Source of the DNA: an uncultured Odoribacter sp.
Lineage (GTDB): Bacteria; Bacteroidota; Bacteroidia; Bacteroidales; Marinifilaceae
Direction: 5' to 3'
Length of the DNA stretch: 64,000 nucleotides
Assembly (NCBI GenBank): GCA_900541415.1
Contig: UQJP01000001.1
Location: 1-64,000, forward strand
The notes beneath the pieces were generated by a model. The model was not told where the DNA came from, did no database searches, and saw nothing but the letters and a program-made list of their open reading frames with translations. Positions 34,720 through 44,916 of this stretch are shown piece by piece (position 1 is the stretch's first letter; every line of letters begins with the position of its first letter). A program made the translations under genes and the position numbers.

Positions 34720-36921
34720 ATGGAAAAAAGGAAACTCTTTATTTTAATGCTGGCTTTATCGGCTTTCTTTATTACAGCGTGTAATAAAGAAATGGATAAA
34801 TTCTACGAGCGTCCCGACTATTTACAGGGAAGTGCTTATCAAGTGCTGGAACAAAAGGGGAAATACTCTTTGTTTCTGGAAGGCGTGGAGCGGACAGGCT
34901 ATAAAGAAATGCTGCAAGGGCATGGCTTATGCACCGTTTTCGCTCCCGATGACGAGGCTTTCGGAAAATACCTGAAAAAACACGGGTATGAAAACCTTGC
35001 CGCTATCCCCGCTGATTCTCTAAATATATTAATCAGTTACCATCTGCTAAAATACTCATATAACAAAAGCTTGTTACTGGACTTCCGTCCTTCGGGCATA
35101 CAAAATTCCGAAACGGACGAAGGGGTTTACTACAAACATATGAGTTATGCCAAAGAAAACATCGAAACCATCACCGACAAGAATGGGAAAAAATACAAGG
35201 TTTACCGAAAGGAAAAACAACTTCCCGTGTTTTCTTCGCTTCTGTTCGAAGGTAAAGCAATCGACGGAGAGCAGAACTATAAATACTTTTTCCCCAACAG
35301 CCAATGGTATGGCGACAACCAAACCCTTCATGTGGCCAATGCGGGCATCACCACCTACGACATCCCCACGGACAATGGCTATATCTTCCTGATAGATGAA
35401 GTGATCGAGCCGCTGCGGACCATTTACGACGCATTGCACAAGCGGGAGGATTACTCGGTGTTTGCCGGACTATACGACAAATTCGGGAGCTTTTCATATA
35501 ATTCCTCCCTCAGCTCGTCGTATGCGCAGGCGGGCGACAGCCTTTACCTGTATTTCCACAAGCCCCTGCCCAGCATTTACAGTGAAGAAACAGGTTCGCT
35601 GCTCGATTTCGCTTCGGGACAGGCCGTGAGCATCGCTTCCCAGTCGAAATACGCCTACAACCTGTATGCACCGAACAACACGGCGATGGACTATTTCCTG
35701 AAAACCTACCTGCCCGGTTACAGCAGTTACGACGATGTGCCTTATCTGCCTCTCTATTACCTGCTTTCCGAGCATGCCCCGCAAACCCGCGACATCGTTT
35801 TCCCGGAAGAGATACAAAACCGTAAAATCAATTCCGATTTCGGGTTGATTTACGATTTCAACGTAACGAATCCCGCCTGCCGCGAAATGTGCTCCAACGG
35901 CCCGTTCTACGGCCTGAACGAGGTGATCGTCCCTATCGTCTACCGTTCCGTCACCGGAGATGTGCTCAGCTCTCCCGATTACAAAATATTCACCCACATG
36001 CTCTACAAAACAGGGGAAATGATGCAATTGGTGGATGCAGAAGGGCTGACGAACAAGTTCACGATTTTCGCCATCCCGGATGCCGTGTTCAACGAATGGG
36101 GCTATTTCTACAAGGTAGATGCCTCAGGAGCTTTCAAGGAAGCCAATATCCAGATGAACGCAAAAAACATCAGTACCCAGGAAATGATGACCATTATGGA
36201 CATGCACATCGTAGCCGGGGAGATTAAAGATTTCGACCGGAAGGCGATCTATGAAACCCGCGGAGGAGGCTATCTGAAAGTGTGGAACGGAGGAGTGTTC
36301 GGAGAAGAAAAAAACACCAATCCTTTCCGGGTGGAAATCCTCAAATCGATAAACCCACAAACAAACGGCATCACCTATCAAACCGAAGGCATTCTGACGA
36401 AAGTCCCCGCCGAAGGAGGCCTCTCCCTGAACACCCTATTGCAATACGACGAATACAGAGAGTTTTATTCCCTGATAGAAAAAGCGGGATTAATCGATAA
36501 AAACGGGGAAATCACCCTGTTCGACCAAACAAAATTCATTCTGCTGGTTCCCACCAACGACGCCATCCGGAAAATGGCATCGCAGATTCCTCAAAACCCG
36601 GAAGAACTAACCGAATGGTTGAAATACTATTTCGTTTCGTTAAACTACAATTCAATCCTTTCCTACATCTATCCCGGTATCGAGAATCAATACAGATACG
36701 GCAGTTTCAGCACACTGGCCATCGATCCTACACTTTCGGGAGAAGAACAGACCGTCTATAAAAAACTGAAAATAGAAGACAGTGAAGAGCCGGAAGTCTT
36801 CCAGCTCAGAATCGGGAATAACACCGGGTCGCAGGCCACCCACACCTTAAAAGACGAGTTCCCTGTTTTTGCCCGGGACGGGATCATCTACCAGATAAAC
36901 GATGTTATACAGCCGGAATAA
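34720..36921 (+). CDS. four-domain fasciclin (FAS1) surface lipoprotein
   Basis: The 733-residue lipoprotein (signal MEKRKLFILMLALSAFFITAC; an ATG at 34714 adds two residues) appears to contain four FAS1 domains, roughly 25-225, 240-400, 415-580 and 585-733. Typical FAS1 core segments are CTVFAPDDEAFGKYLKK, LYAPNNTAMDYFLKTYL, FTIFAIPDAVFNEWGYF and FILLVPTNDAIRKMAS. FAS1 modules mediate adhesion or protein-protein contacts elsewhere; in SusCD loci they may act as surface-exposed binding lipoproteins. It is the first gene of the plus-strand locus, 19 bases ahead of SusC. No enzymatic residues are apparent. Confidence 0.85.
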   Translation: MEKRKLFILMLALSAFFITACNKEMDKFYERPDYLQGSAYQVLEQKGKYSLFLEGVERTGYKEMLQGHGLCTVFAPDDEAFGKYLKKHGYENLAAIPADSLNILISYHLLKYSYNKSLLLDFRPSGIQNSETDEGVYYKHMSYAKENIETITDKNGKKYKVYRKEKQLPVFSSLLFEGKAIDGEQNYKYFFPNSQWYGDNQTLHVANAGITTYDIPTDNGYIFLIDEVIEPLRTIYDALHKREDYSVFAGLYDKFGSFSYNSSLSSSYAQAGDSLYLYFHKPLPSIYSEETGSLLDFASGQAVSIASQSKYAYNLYAPNNTAMDYFLKTYLPGYSSYDDVPYLPLYYLLSEHAPQTRDIVFPEEIQNRKINSDFGLIYDFNVTNPACREMCSNGPFYGLNEVIVPIVYRSVTGDVLSSPDYKIFTHMLYKTGEMMQLVDAEGLTNKFTIFAIPDAVFNEWGYFYKVDASGAFKEANIQMNAKNISTQEMMTIMDMHIVAGEIKDFDRKAIYETRGGGYLKVWNGGVFGEEKNTNPFRVEILKSINPQTNGITYQTEGILTKVPAEGGLSLNTLLQYDEYREFYSLIEKAGLIDKNGEITLFDQTKFILLVPTNDAIRKMASQIPQNPEELTEWLKYYFVSLNYNSILSYIYPGIENQYRYGSFSTLAIDPTLSGEEQTVYKKLKIEDSEEPEVFQLRIGNNTGSQATHTLKDEFPVFARDGIIYQINDVIQPE

Positions 36922-36940
36922 TTAATTCAATCGAAAAATC

Positions 36941-39900
36941 ATGAGAAAGAGTCATAAAATACAACTGATCGCATGGATGCTACTCCTGTTTCCCGGAATC
37001 AGCGCATTTGCCCAATCCACGGTGACGGGTATCGTAAGGGATAACAACGGATCGCTACCGGGAGTGACCATCTATGTCATGGGCAATAATGAAAGGGCTT
37101 TAACCGGAGCCACTACCAACGAAAACGGAGAGTATTACCTCACCGTTCCCACCATCAATCACGCAAAGGGAGAATTGAAAATCGTTTTCTCTTTCATCGG
37201 ATATAAACCCCAGGAAGTGATTTATAAAAACCAAAAAGTAATCAATATCACTTTGGCGGAAGACATTCAAACGCTGGAAACGGTGAACGTTGTCAGTCAG
37301 ATGATCCGGACCAACGATGCCGGGTTGCCCGTGAAAGACATGGGAGTGTCGAATCAGCGGATCAATATGCAGGAAATGGAAGAAATTCAGGCCACCTCCG
37401 TGGAAGATGCCTTGCAGGGACGGTTGGCCAATGTGGACATCATCGCCTCGTCCGGCGACCCCGGCTCCAGAATGAACATCCGTATCCGCGGCACAAGCTC
37501 GCTCAACGCCTCGTCCGAGCCTTTGGTGGTGATCGACGGGATTCCGTTCGAAACCAGCTTTCAGGACGACTTTGATTTTGCCACGGCCAACGAGGAAGAC
37601 TACGGGGCTTTGCTCAGCATCTCCCCTTCGGACATTGAAAGCATCGAAGTGCTGAAAGATGCCGCCGCCACCGCCATGTGGGGATCACAGGGGGCAAACG
37701 GCGTATTGGTGATTACTACCAAAAAAGGAACAAAAACAAAAACCCGTTTTTCCCTTTCGCAAAAAATAGATTTCAAGAAAGAAGCAAAGCAAATCAGCAT
37801 GCTGAACGGCCAGCAATATGTGACGCTGATGCAGGACGAGCTATGGAACCGCATGGTAGACGGCGGTTTCACCACCAGCGCCTATAACGAGCTTTCCAGC
37901 CACCCGGAACTCAATTTCGATCCTTCTTTCCAATATTTCAACGAATACAGGCAAAACACCGATTGGGTGGACTTAGTGACCAAAACCGCCCTGACCTCGG
38001 AAACCGCCTTTTCTATGTATGGCGGAGGTAACCGCGCCACCTACCGTTTCTCTGCCACTTATCTGGACGAAGGAGGTACCTCCAAAGGAACCGGACTGAA
38101 ACGCCTGACGGCACGCCTGAACGTAGATTACCGCTTTTCCACCAAACTGAGGGTAGGTGCGCAGTTCGCCTTCTCGCAAGGCACGAAAAAGGACAATTAT
38201 TCCAACGTTCGTTCGGAATCCCGAATTAAGATGCCGAACATGAGCCCCTGGGCATACAACGCTCAAGGAGAACTCACCGACCGCTATTTTGTGCCCGTAT
38301 CCGCTGACGGCTACACCCCCTGGCAGGGAATGTGGGGCGACGGAAGGTACAATCCGCTGGCCATGATCGACGATTCTTTCAACAACACTTTAAACCGGGA
38401 TATACGGGCACAATTCGACCTGAACTACGATATTCTGGCGGGACTGAGATTTGCAGCCAATATGGCGGCGGATATAAAAACCACCAAGAACAACAAGTTC
38501 CTGCCGCAATCCGCCACAGGGGTGAATCAGGCACACAGCGATTACAACTTAGGAACGGAGAGCTACTCGGAAAACTTTAATATCAATCTGATCGGCCGCC
38601 TGACCTATACCAAAAATTTTGGACTTCATAAGATGATTTTATCCACCATGGGGCAGATCAGCGATGCCAGCAAAACTTCGTATGCAACGGAGGTCAGCGG
38701 TTCGGGCTCTGCCAATATCGCCGATCCTTCGGCAGGCGGAAAGATCAAAAAAACGAGTTCAGGCTCTTCAAACGGACGTACCGTCCGCCTGGCCATAAAC
38801 GCACACTACAATTACGACGACCGCTATATGGCCACTTTCGGCTATAATCTGGAAGGCAATTCGCGTATGGGAAAAGACCGCCGTTTCGGGGGATTCTTCA
38901 ATGTATCGGGACAATGGCGATTTTCAAACGAACGATTCCTCAAAGAGGTGGAATGGATCGATGAAATGGTGGTAAAAGCCAGCTGGGGTGAAAGCGGAAA
39001 CGCACCGGACGGTAGTTTCCCATACGTGGGTACTCTCTCGCCGGAAGGCATTTATATGGGACATTCCGGGATCGGGCCTTCCACCATCCAGTTGAATAAC
39101 CTGAAATGGGAAACCGTCCGTCAAACCAACTACGGGGTAGACCTGTCGTTTTTCAGGCTGATAGACCTGAACTTCAATATCTATAATAAGATCACGGACG
39201 ACATGCTGCAAAAAAATGTGAGCCTGCCGAGTTCCACCGGATTCAAACAAGTGACCTACTACAACGACGGAAAGATCAGAAACCACGGCTGGGAATTTTA
39301 TTTCACGGTGAGGGACGTTCTGAAAAACAGTGATTTCAGCCTGTCGTTCAACGGAAACATTTCCCGGAACCGCAACGAAATATTACGCCTGCCGCAAAAT
39401 AAAAAATATGAAGACTATTCGCTGGACAACGGCAAATATGCCCAAAGGGTGATCGAAGGCCAACCCATCGGAGCATTCTACGGTTACAAATACCTGGGTG
39501 TGTATCAGAATGTGGACGAAACCATCGCCCGCGACGCTGCCGGAAACAAAATCAATAATCTCAAGGGGGAACAGGTATACACCACCATCAATAACATCCG
39601 GGTGATGCCCGGCGATGCCCACTATGCCGACCTGAACAACGACGGTGTCATTAACCGCTATGACATCACTTATCTCGGCAACTCCATGCCTACGGTCACA
39701 GCCGGATTCGGGATTAACGTGGGCTACAAAAGCCTGCGCCTGCGCACGTTCTTTCAGGCGCGGCTCGGCCAGAGCGTTATCAACCAAATGCGTATCGACA
39801 CGGAAAACATGCGTGGAAAAAACAACCAAAGTACGGTTGTGCTGAACCGCTGGAGGCGCGAAGGCGACCAGACCGATATTCCCAGGGCCCTGTACCAAAG

Positions 39901-40186
39901 AGGATATAATTACCTGGGCTCCGATCGGTTTGTGGACGATGCAACCTTCCTGCGTTTCAAGCAATTGACCCTCTCTTACGATTTCCCGAAAAGGACGGTA
40001 CAAAGGATCGGGCTGGAAAAATGTAATGTCTATGTAACGGCTTACGACTTGTGCACCTGGACCAAATACAAGGGACAGGACCCGGAAGTGGGATTGAGCA
40101 GCGGGGCTTTATACCAGATTGCCAAAGACAATTCCAACACACCCCGTCCGATACGGATCGCATTAGGTTTAAGTATAGAACTTTAA
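36941..40186 (+). CDS. SusC/RagA family TonB-dependent transporter, first
   Basis: This 1081-residue outer-membrane transporter has a signal peptide (to about FAQS, residue 26), a carboxypeptidase-regulatory-like domain (STVTGIVRDNNGSLPGVTIYVMG onward), a plug with the SusC-type segment IRIRGTSSLNASSEPLVVIDGIPF and DAAATAMWGSQGANGVLVITTKKG, and a 22-strand barrel. SusC imports oligomers bound by its SusD lid using TonB energy. It pairs with the SusD gene 11 bases downstream. No extra N-terminal STN signalling domain is seen, which fits regulation by an HTCS rather than by anti-sigma exchange. Confidence 0.96.
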   Translation: MRKSHKIQLIAWMLLLFPGISAFAQSTVTGIVRDNNGSLPGVTIYVMGNNERALTGATTNENGEYYLTVPTINHAKGELKIVFSFIGYKPQEVIYKNQKVINITLAEDIQTLETVNVVSQMIRTNDAGLPVKDMGVSNQRINMQEMEEIQATSVEDALQGRLANVDIIASSGDPGSRMNIRIRGTSSLNASSEPLVVIDGIPFETSFQDDFDFATANEEDYGALLSISPSDIESIEVLKDAAATAMWGSQGANGVLVITTKKGTKTKTRFSLSQKIDFKKEAKQISMLNGQQYVTLMQDELWNRMVDGGFTTSAYNELSSHPELNFDPSFQYFNEYRQNTDWVDLVTKTALTSETAFSMYGGGNRATYRFSATYLDEGGTSKGTGLKRLTARLNVDYRFSTKLRVGAQFAFSQGTKKDNYSNVRSESRIKMPNMSPWAYNAQGELTDRYFVPVSADGYTPWQGMWGDGRYNPLAMIDDSFNNTLNRDIRAQFDLNYDILAGLRFAANMAADIKTTKNNKFLPQSATGVNQAHSDYNLGTESYSENFNINLIGRLTYTKNFGLHKMILSTMGQISDASKTSYATEVSGSGSANIADPSAGGKIKKTSSGSSNGRTVRLAINAHYNYDDRYMATFGYNLEGNSRMGKDRRFGGFFNVSGQWRFSNERFLKEVEWIDEMVVKASWGESGNAPDGSFPYVGTLSPEGIYMGHSGIGPSTIQLNNLKWETVRQTNYGVDLSFFRLIDLNFNIYNKITDDMLQKNVSLPSSTGFKQVTYYNDGKIRNHGWEFYFTVRDVLKNSDFSLSFNGNISRNRNEILRLPQNKKYEDYSLDNGKYAQRVIEGQPIGAFYGYKYLGVYQNVDETIARDAAGNKINNLKGEQVYTTINNIRVMPGDAHYADLNNDGVINRYDITYLGNSMPTVTAGFGINVGYKSLRLRTFFQARLGQSVINQMRIDTENMRGKNNQSTVVLNRWRREGDQTDIPRALYQRGYNYLGSDRFVDDATFLRFKQLTLSYDFPKRTVQRIGLEKCNVYVTAYDLCTWTKYKGQDPEVGLSSGALYQIAKDNSNTPRPIRIALGLSIEL

Positions 40187-40197
40187 AAACAACAGAT

Positions 40198-41682
40198 ATG
40201 TCAAAAATGAGCTATAAAATTTCAACCGCCTGCCTTTTGGGATGTTTTCTTTTCTTCCTGACGGGCTGTAATTCCTGGCTCGATCTGTTGCCGGAAAACC
40301 AGCAGACAACAGATATGTACTGGAAAACGAAAGAAGATGTGGAAGCAGTTGTCATTTCAGGATACATCCGAATGAAAAGCTGCCTTGAAAAATTCGTGCA
40401 ATGGGGAGAATTAAGGGGCAACGGCCTACAATACATCGGCAGCACGGCAGCCGAACAGGATGTGGTGACGCTGCAAATGCTGACAACGAATACCGTATCG
40501 GACTGGTATAACATTTACCGGGTTATCGGTTCGGCGAACGCCGTTATCAGATATGCCCCCACAGTGCAGACACACGATGAAACTTTCCTCACCGAAGTGA
40601 TGAATTCTTATGTCGCAGAAGCCGTTTTCCAACGCTCCCTCTGTTATTTCTGGTTAGTGAAAACTTTCCACGAAGTACCTTTAATTCTCGATCCCTATGT
40701 GGACGACAGCACGCCCTATACCGTGCCGAAGAACACAGAACGGGAAGTCCTCGACCAGATCATCACCGATCTTTCGGGAATCGTCGCCAATGCCCGCCCC
40801 GGTTTTGAAGTGCCGGAAGAAAACAAAGGCAGGGCTACCCGTTGGGCTGTCTACGCCCTTTTGGCCGACATCTATTTATGGGACGAACAATACGAAAAAT
40901 GTATTTCAGCCTGTAATGAAATCCTGACTGCCGGACAGCAGGAACTATTGCCCGCTAAAAACTGGTACGAACTTTATTATCCGGGCAATTCAAAAGAAAG
41001 TATCTTTGAGCTCAACTATGACCAATCGACGGTAGCTTCCGACAAAAACGATCTTTTTACCTGGTTCTACGGGGATAAGCCCAAATACACCATTTCCGCC
41101 AACACTTTAGATTTGCTGGATGCCGACGACATTCGGGGAGAAGGCGGCAGCTATAACGGCAGCTATCTCTGGAAATATGCAGGAACTGCACGTATCGGCA
41201 TAACAAGTTCGCTCAGGGGATCGAGTGAAAGGGACGCCCATTGGATTTTCTACCGCCTGCCGGATATTCTCCTGATGAAAGCCGAGGCTTTGATTCTTTC
41301 TGCCAACGGCAACCGGGAAACATTTGAAGAGGCCATCGAGCTGGTCAATACACTCCGCCGCCGGGCAGAAATTAAAAAAGACCTCGAAGCTCCCGCCACG
41401 GCAGACGAATGTTTGCAGTTAGTGCTGAACGAACGGCAAATTGAATTTATGGGTGAGGGAAAACGCTGGTTCGACATTTTAAGGACAGCCAAACGCAACA
41501 ATTACGAGAAACGAAGCTATCTCGTGAATATCCTGCTCAACGGCCTATCGGCACAGGACAGGCTTATCTACGAAGCTAAACTCGAAGATGAAAACAGTTA
41601 TTACCTGCCTATCCTCCAGAAAGAAATAGACAATAGCGGAGGACTTCTGGTGCAGAACCCTTATTATAACGGATTAGATTAA
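40198..41682 (+). CDS. SusD/RagB family lipoprotein, first
   Basis: The 494-residue lipoprotein (signal ending FFLTGC, Cys about residue 22) has the helical TPR-like fold of SusD, the lid that captures ligand over its SusC. Recognisable are the N-terminal LLPENQQTTDMYWKTKEDVEAVVISGYIRM, the mid-protein segment GRATRWAVYALLADIYLWDEQYEKCI, and the C-terminal LNERQIEFMGEGKRWFDILRTAKRN. The open frame runs back into SusC (to 40051), but the lipoprotein signal fixes the start at 40198. The ligand is unknown; see the peptidase at the end of the locus. Confidence 0.95.
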   Translation: MSKMSYKISTACLLGCFLFFLTGCNSWLDLLPENQQTTDMYWKTKEDVEAVVISGYIRMKSCLEKFVQWGELRGNGLQYIGSTAAEQDVVTLQMLTTNTVSDWYNIYRVIGSANAVIRYAPTVQTHDETFLTEVMNSYVAEAVFQRSLCYFWLVKTFHEVPLILDPYVDDSTPYTVPKNTEREVLDQIITDLSGIVANARPGFEVPEENKGRATRWAVYALLADIYLWDEQYEKCISACNEILTAGQQELLPAKNWYELYYPGNSKESIFELNYDQSTVASDKNDLFTWFYGDKPKYTISANTLDLLDADDIRGEGGSYNGSYLWKYAGTARIGITSSLRGSSERDAHWIFYRLPDILLMKAEALILSANGNRETFEEAIELVNTLRRRAEIKKDLEAPATADECLQLVLNERQIEFMGEGKRWFDILRTAKRNNYEKRSYLVNILLNGLSAQDRLIYEAKLEDENSYYLPILQKEIDNSGGLLVQNPYYNGLD

Positions 41683-41703
41683 CAAACATTCAATCAATAG
41701 ATT

Positions 41704-43290
41704 ATGAAAAAGAATATAATTATATGGTTTGCCCTGCTCCTATTCTTTGCCAACTGCGAAGACCCGGACAAAGGCTCGAATTTCGCCGTCATGGAAGGAA
41801 ATCCGATTGCCGGCTATCTGGATTCGGAAGGAACTTACCCGGAATGGTGCGATCTGTTGAAAAGGCTGGACTTGTTCAATGCTTTAAACCTCGACGGGAC
41901 ATTCACCTGTTTTGTTCCGAACAGGGAGGCTTTTCATCGGTATATGGAAAAAAACGGCTATGCTTCGGTCAATGACATTCCCAAAGACGTAGCGACCTAT
42001 CTCGTAAAATACCACATCATATCCACCCGCGACTATTTAACCCGTAATTTCCCGAACGGGAAACTACGCGACACCACAGAGTCGGGCGATTACCTCATCA
42101 CGGAATACACCGGAGGGTCAACGATTTGGGTAAACGGTGTTGCCAAAATCGTGCAGCAGGACATAGCCTGCACGAACGGGCATGTGCAGGTGATAAACGA
42201 AGTGCTGGAACCCGTTATGGAAACCGTCTGGGGAAAATTACAACAGGAAGAACGGTATTCCATTTTTAAAGAAGCCGTCGCCCTCACGGGATATGGGCAG
42301 AAACTCGACAGGATTCGGCAGGAAGGTAACAGCGGCAGGGAATACAGCACGCTATTCGTGGTAAACGATAGCATTTTTAAAGAAAACGGCGTTGAAAACA
42401 TCGACGCGCTTAAAACCCTGCTAAATTGCACCACAACAGATTATACCGAGGTTTCCAATCCGTTAAACCAGTTTGTAGGCTATCACATTTTAAATGCCCT
42501 CTATTCGTTCAACGATCTTGCCAATTACGAAATGACCAATATGCCGAACGGGAAAAAAGAAAAGATACTGTATCCCATCGGCGATCGGCAAACCGCCCTG
42601 ATCGAAGATATTAGCGGCCGCCTGATTATCAATAAAGAAAACGGAGGAGGAACGATGCTGGATTTATCACGCATGAACTACCTGCTGCGTAACGGGGTGG
42701 TACACGAGGTAAACAACTTAATGTTGCCTTTCGAGCCAGAGCCCATCACGTTTGTTTTTGAATTCACCGACTATGAGCATATCCCTCCTTTTGCTTCCGT
42801 AAGCAATTACCGCACAACGGTATCGGGAAATTTTTCTACGGTATTAGACCCGGAAATTTTCAAAGATTATATGCGTTGGGAATCCGTCCCGCAGGGGGCA
42901 GCCTACGTGACCTACAAAATCTGGTATGGCACCTGGAATCAGGGAAGCGGATTTCCCAGCGGTTCGGAAGCGAATTTCCTGTATGCCGACCAGTTAGCCG
43001 TAAACACGGGAAACATCGGCTGGATCGAAATCAACACTCCGGTAATCATCAAAGGTAAATACAAATTGAAGATACGCACCCCGATCGGGCCTACCCGGGG
43101 CACCTATCAGGTGTTTTTCGACGGGGAAAAGGCAGGCTCTCCCCTGGTGGCAGAGGGCGGATACAGCAATAAAACCCATGAGTTAGGAGATTTCGAATTC
43201 CGGGAAACAAAAAAGCATGTAGTCCGGCTGGCTTCGGTTAAATCCGGAATCATCGAATTGGATTTTATAATGTTTGAACCGATAAAGTAA
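41704..43290 (+). CDS. FAS1-domain lipoprotein with C-terminal beta domain, second
   Basis: A 528-residue lipoprotein (MKKNIIIWFALLLFFANC) with two FAS1 domains (about residues 40-185 with FTCFVPNREAFHRYME, and 185-345 with LFVVNDSIFKENG), followed by a C-terminal beta-rich domain (about 355-528) starting FVFEFTDYEHIPPFASVSNY and ending VRLASVKSGIIELDFIMFEP. The latter resembles a jelly-roll binding module of the kind annotated DUF5108, though that assignment is tentative. It follows SusD by 21 bases and lies six bases before the next FAS1 gene. Confidence 0.82.
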   Translation: MKKNIIIWFALLLFFANCEDPDKGSNFAVMEGNPIAGYLDSEGTYPEWCDLLKRLDLFNALNLDGTFTCFVPNREAFHRYMEKNGYASVNDIPKDVATYLVKYHIISTRDYLTRNFPNGKLRDTTESGDYLITEYTGGSTIWVNGVAKIVQQDIACTNGHVQVINEVLEPVMETVWGKLQQEERYSIFKEAVALTGYGQKLDRIRQEGNSGREYSTLFVVNDSIFKENGVENIDALKTLLNCTTTDYTEVSNPLNQFVGYHILNALYSFNDLANYEMTNMPNGKKEKILYPIGDRQTALIEDISGRLIINKENGGGTMLDLSRMNYLLRNGVVHEVNNLMLPFEPEPITFVFEFTDYEHIPPFASVSNYRTTVSGNFSTVLDPEIFKDYMRWESVPQGAAYVTYKIWYGTWNQGSGFPSGSEANFLYADQLAVNTGNIGWIEINTPVIIKGKYKLKIRTPIGPTRGTYQVFFDGEKAGSPLVAEGGYSNKTHELGDFEFRETKKHVVRLASVKSGIIELDFIMFEPIK

Positions 43291-43296
43291 ACGACC

Positions 43297-44901
43297 ATGA
43301 AAAGCAATATATTATTATTCATCCTTGTGCTGGCAACCGGACTGATCTCCTGTAAGGACGATTGGGACGAGCATTATAGCAGCGGACAAACCGGGACCAC
43401 GGAAGGTTCCCCTGAAAAACTGGGGGATTTTCTTTCCTTTCAGGAAAAATATTCGGCATTTACCGGATTTCTGCAAGAAAGCGGAGTGCTGGACACGCTG
43501 AACGCCAACCAGATTCTCACCGTGTGGGCGGTAAACAACGAGAACATGCCCACCCCGGAAGAACTCCGGCTGTGGAGTGCCAAAGAGAAAAAACAGATCG
43601 CCTTGAATATGCTGAACTACATGCCGATCTACTATCCGAAATTTGAAGACGGCAAAAAGATTCAGACACTGGCGGGTAAGAACCTGTTTATGGGAATCAA
43701 TACTGCCGGATTCACGTTGGACGGAACGGACATCGTTTCAACCAATCAGGTTTGTATGAACGGAGTGATCCATGAAGTTGCACACCTGATCGTTCCCCGC
43801 AAAAACCTGTATGAATATATAGAATCGCTGCCGGACAACTATTCCATGCTGCGCGATTCCCTGCTGGCACGCAACGACACGGTGTTCGACATAGAACGGA
43901 GTTTTCCGATAGGCGTAGACCCCACCGGAAACACCATTTACGATTCCGTCTTCGTGATCCACAATAATTTTATCGGGAGTATCCGCAACGAAGAAGCCAA
44001 AAACACGATTATGCTACCGGACAATCAGGTCATCCTGAATGCCTTCGAAGAAATGAGGACTTATTTGCTGGCAGATACCCTGTCCACCGAATTAAAAGAG
44101 GAAATGAACGACTGGTGGCTCAAAGCCCTGATCTATCCGGGAGAACTCCCGGTTTACGACAAGGATAAAAGTATTTATTCCATCTACAACAAGCATTGGC
44201 GCACAGACATACAGGAAGTGAACCGGGCAGAAGCCGTTGCGGTGAGCAACGGGCTGATTTACCCGGTAACTAAATTCGTATTCCCGAAATCTTCCCTGTT
44301 AAAAGATGTCGAATATATCATCCCGGACCTTTGGCAACGGGCAACGTCCACCGAACGGGAAACCTATTTCTCATACGGAGGGAAAGGCTATACAACCACG
44401 GCAGCCGAAATCATTTACGTGGATGCACAGCTCAATAAAAATCCCTGGGCTAAAGATGTTTCCAACACCTGGTGGAGGGCACACTCCTCACGCAAGACTG
44501 AAAAGGACACGGTGTATGCGGAATTTACCATTTTGGAAAAAGACCTGAAAAATAAAGTGGTTCCCACCTTATTGTATCCGGGAACCTATGATGTATATGC
44601 CTGGCTTCGCTCTTATGCTGCCGTACCGATCACCATTTCCGTGGTTTCCGATGCCGTAGAAGGTGCGGAACTGCAAGCAGACGGACGATACAGCCTGACT
44701 TTGCAGGAACAGGTTTCACAATCGGATTTCTCCAAAACAGATGTAGCGAGCAGTTATTATCAGGGCATCGTGGGAACGATTAAGCTCACCAAACCCACCC
44801 GTGACCTGCGTTTTAACTTCCTCATCTGGGACGCAGGAAGTAATAAAAATATTAACATCCGGGGAATCAAACTGGTTGCCAACCGGGACGAGATGTACTA
44901 A
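43297..44901 (+). CDS. FAS1-domain lipoprotein with C-terminal beta domain, third
   Basis: The 534-residue lipoprotein (signal MKSNILLFILVLATGLISC) opens with KDDWDEHYSS, common in Bacteroidota FAS1 lipoproteins, and has FAS1-like segments at about 40-175 (YSAFTGFLQESGVLDTLNANQILTVWAVNN; NGVIHEVAHLIVP) and a second, more divergent FAS1 region to about 350. The last 180 residues form a beta domain (GTYDVYAWLRSYAAVPITISVV, IVGTIKLTKPTRDLRFNFLIWD) arranged like that of the preceding gene. The two are probably diverged paralogues. It is 15 bases before the second SusC. Confidence 0.8.
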   Translation: MKSNILLFILVLATGLISCKDDWDEHYSSGQTGTTEGSPEKLGDFLSFQEKYSAFTGFLQESGVLDTLNANQILTVWAVNNENMPTPEELRLWSAKEKKQIALNMLNYMPIYYPKFEDGKKIQTLAGKNLFMGINTAGFTLDGTDIVSTNQVCMNGVIHEVAHLIVPRKNLYEYIESLPDNYSMLRDSLLARNDTVFDIERSFPIGVDPTGNTIYDSVFVIHNNFIGSIRNEEAKNTIMLPDNQVILNAFEEMRTYLLADTLSTELKEEMNDWWLKALIYPGELPVYDKDKSIYSIYNKHWRTDIQEVNRAEAVAVSNGLIYPVTKFVFPKSSLLKDVEYIIPDLWQRATSTERETYFSYGGKGYTTTAAEIIYVDAQLNKNPWAKDVSNTWWRAHSSRKTEKDTVYAEFTILEKDLKNKVVPTLLYPGTYDVYAWLRSYAAVPITISVVSDAVEGAELQADGRYSLTLQEQVSQSDFSKTDVASSYYQGIVGTIKLTKPTRDLRFNFLIWDAGSNKNINIRGIKLVANRDEMY

Positions 44902-44916
44902 TAAACACACAAGATT

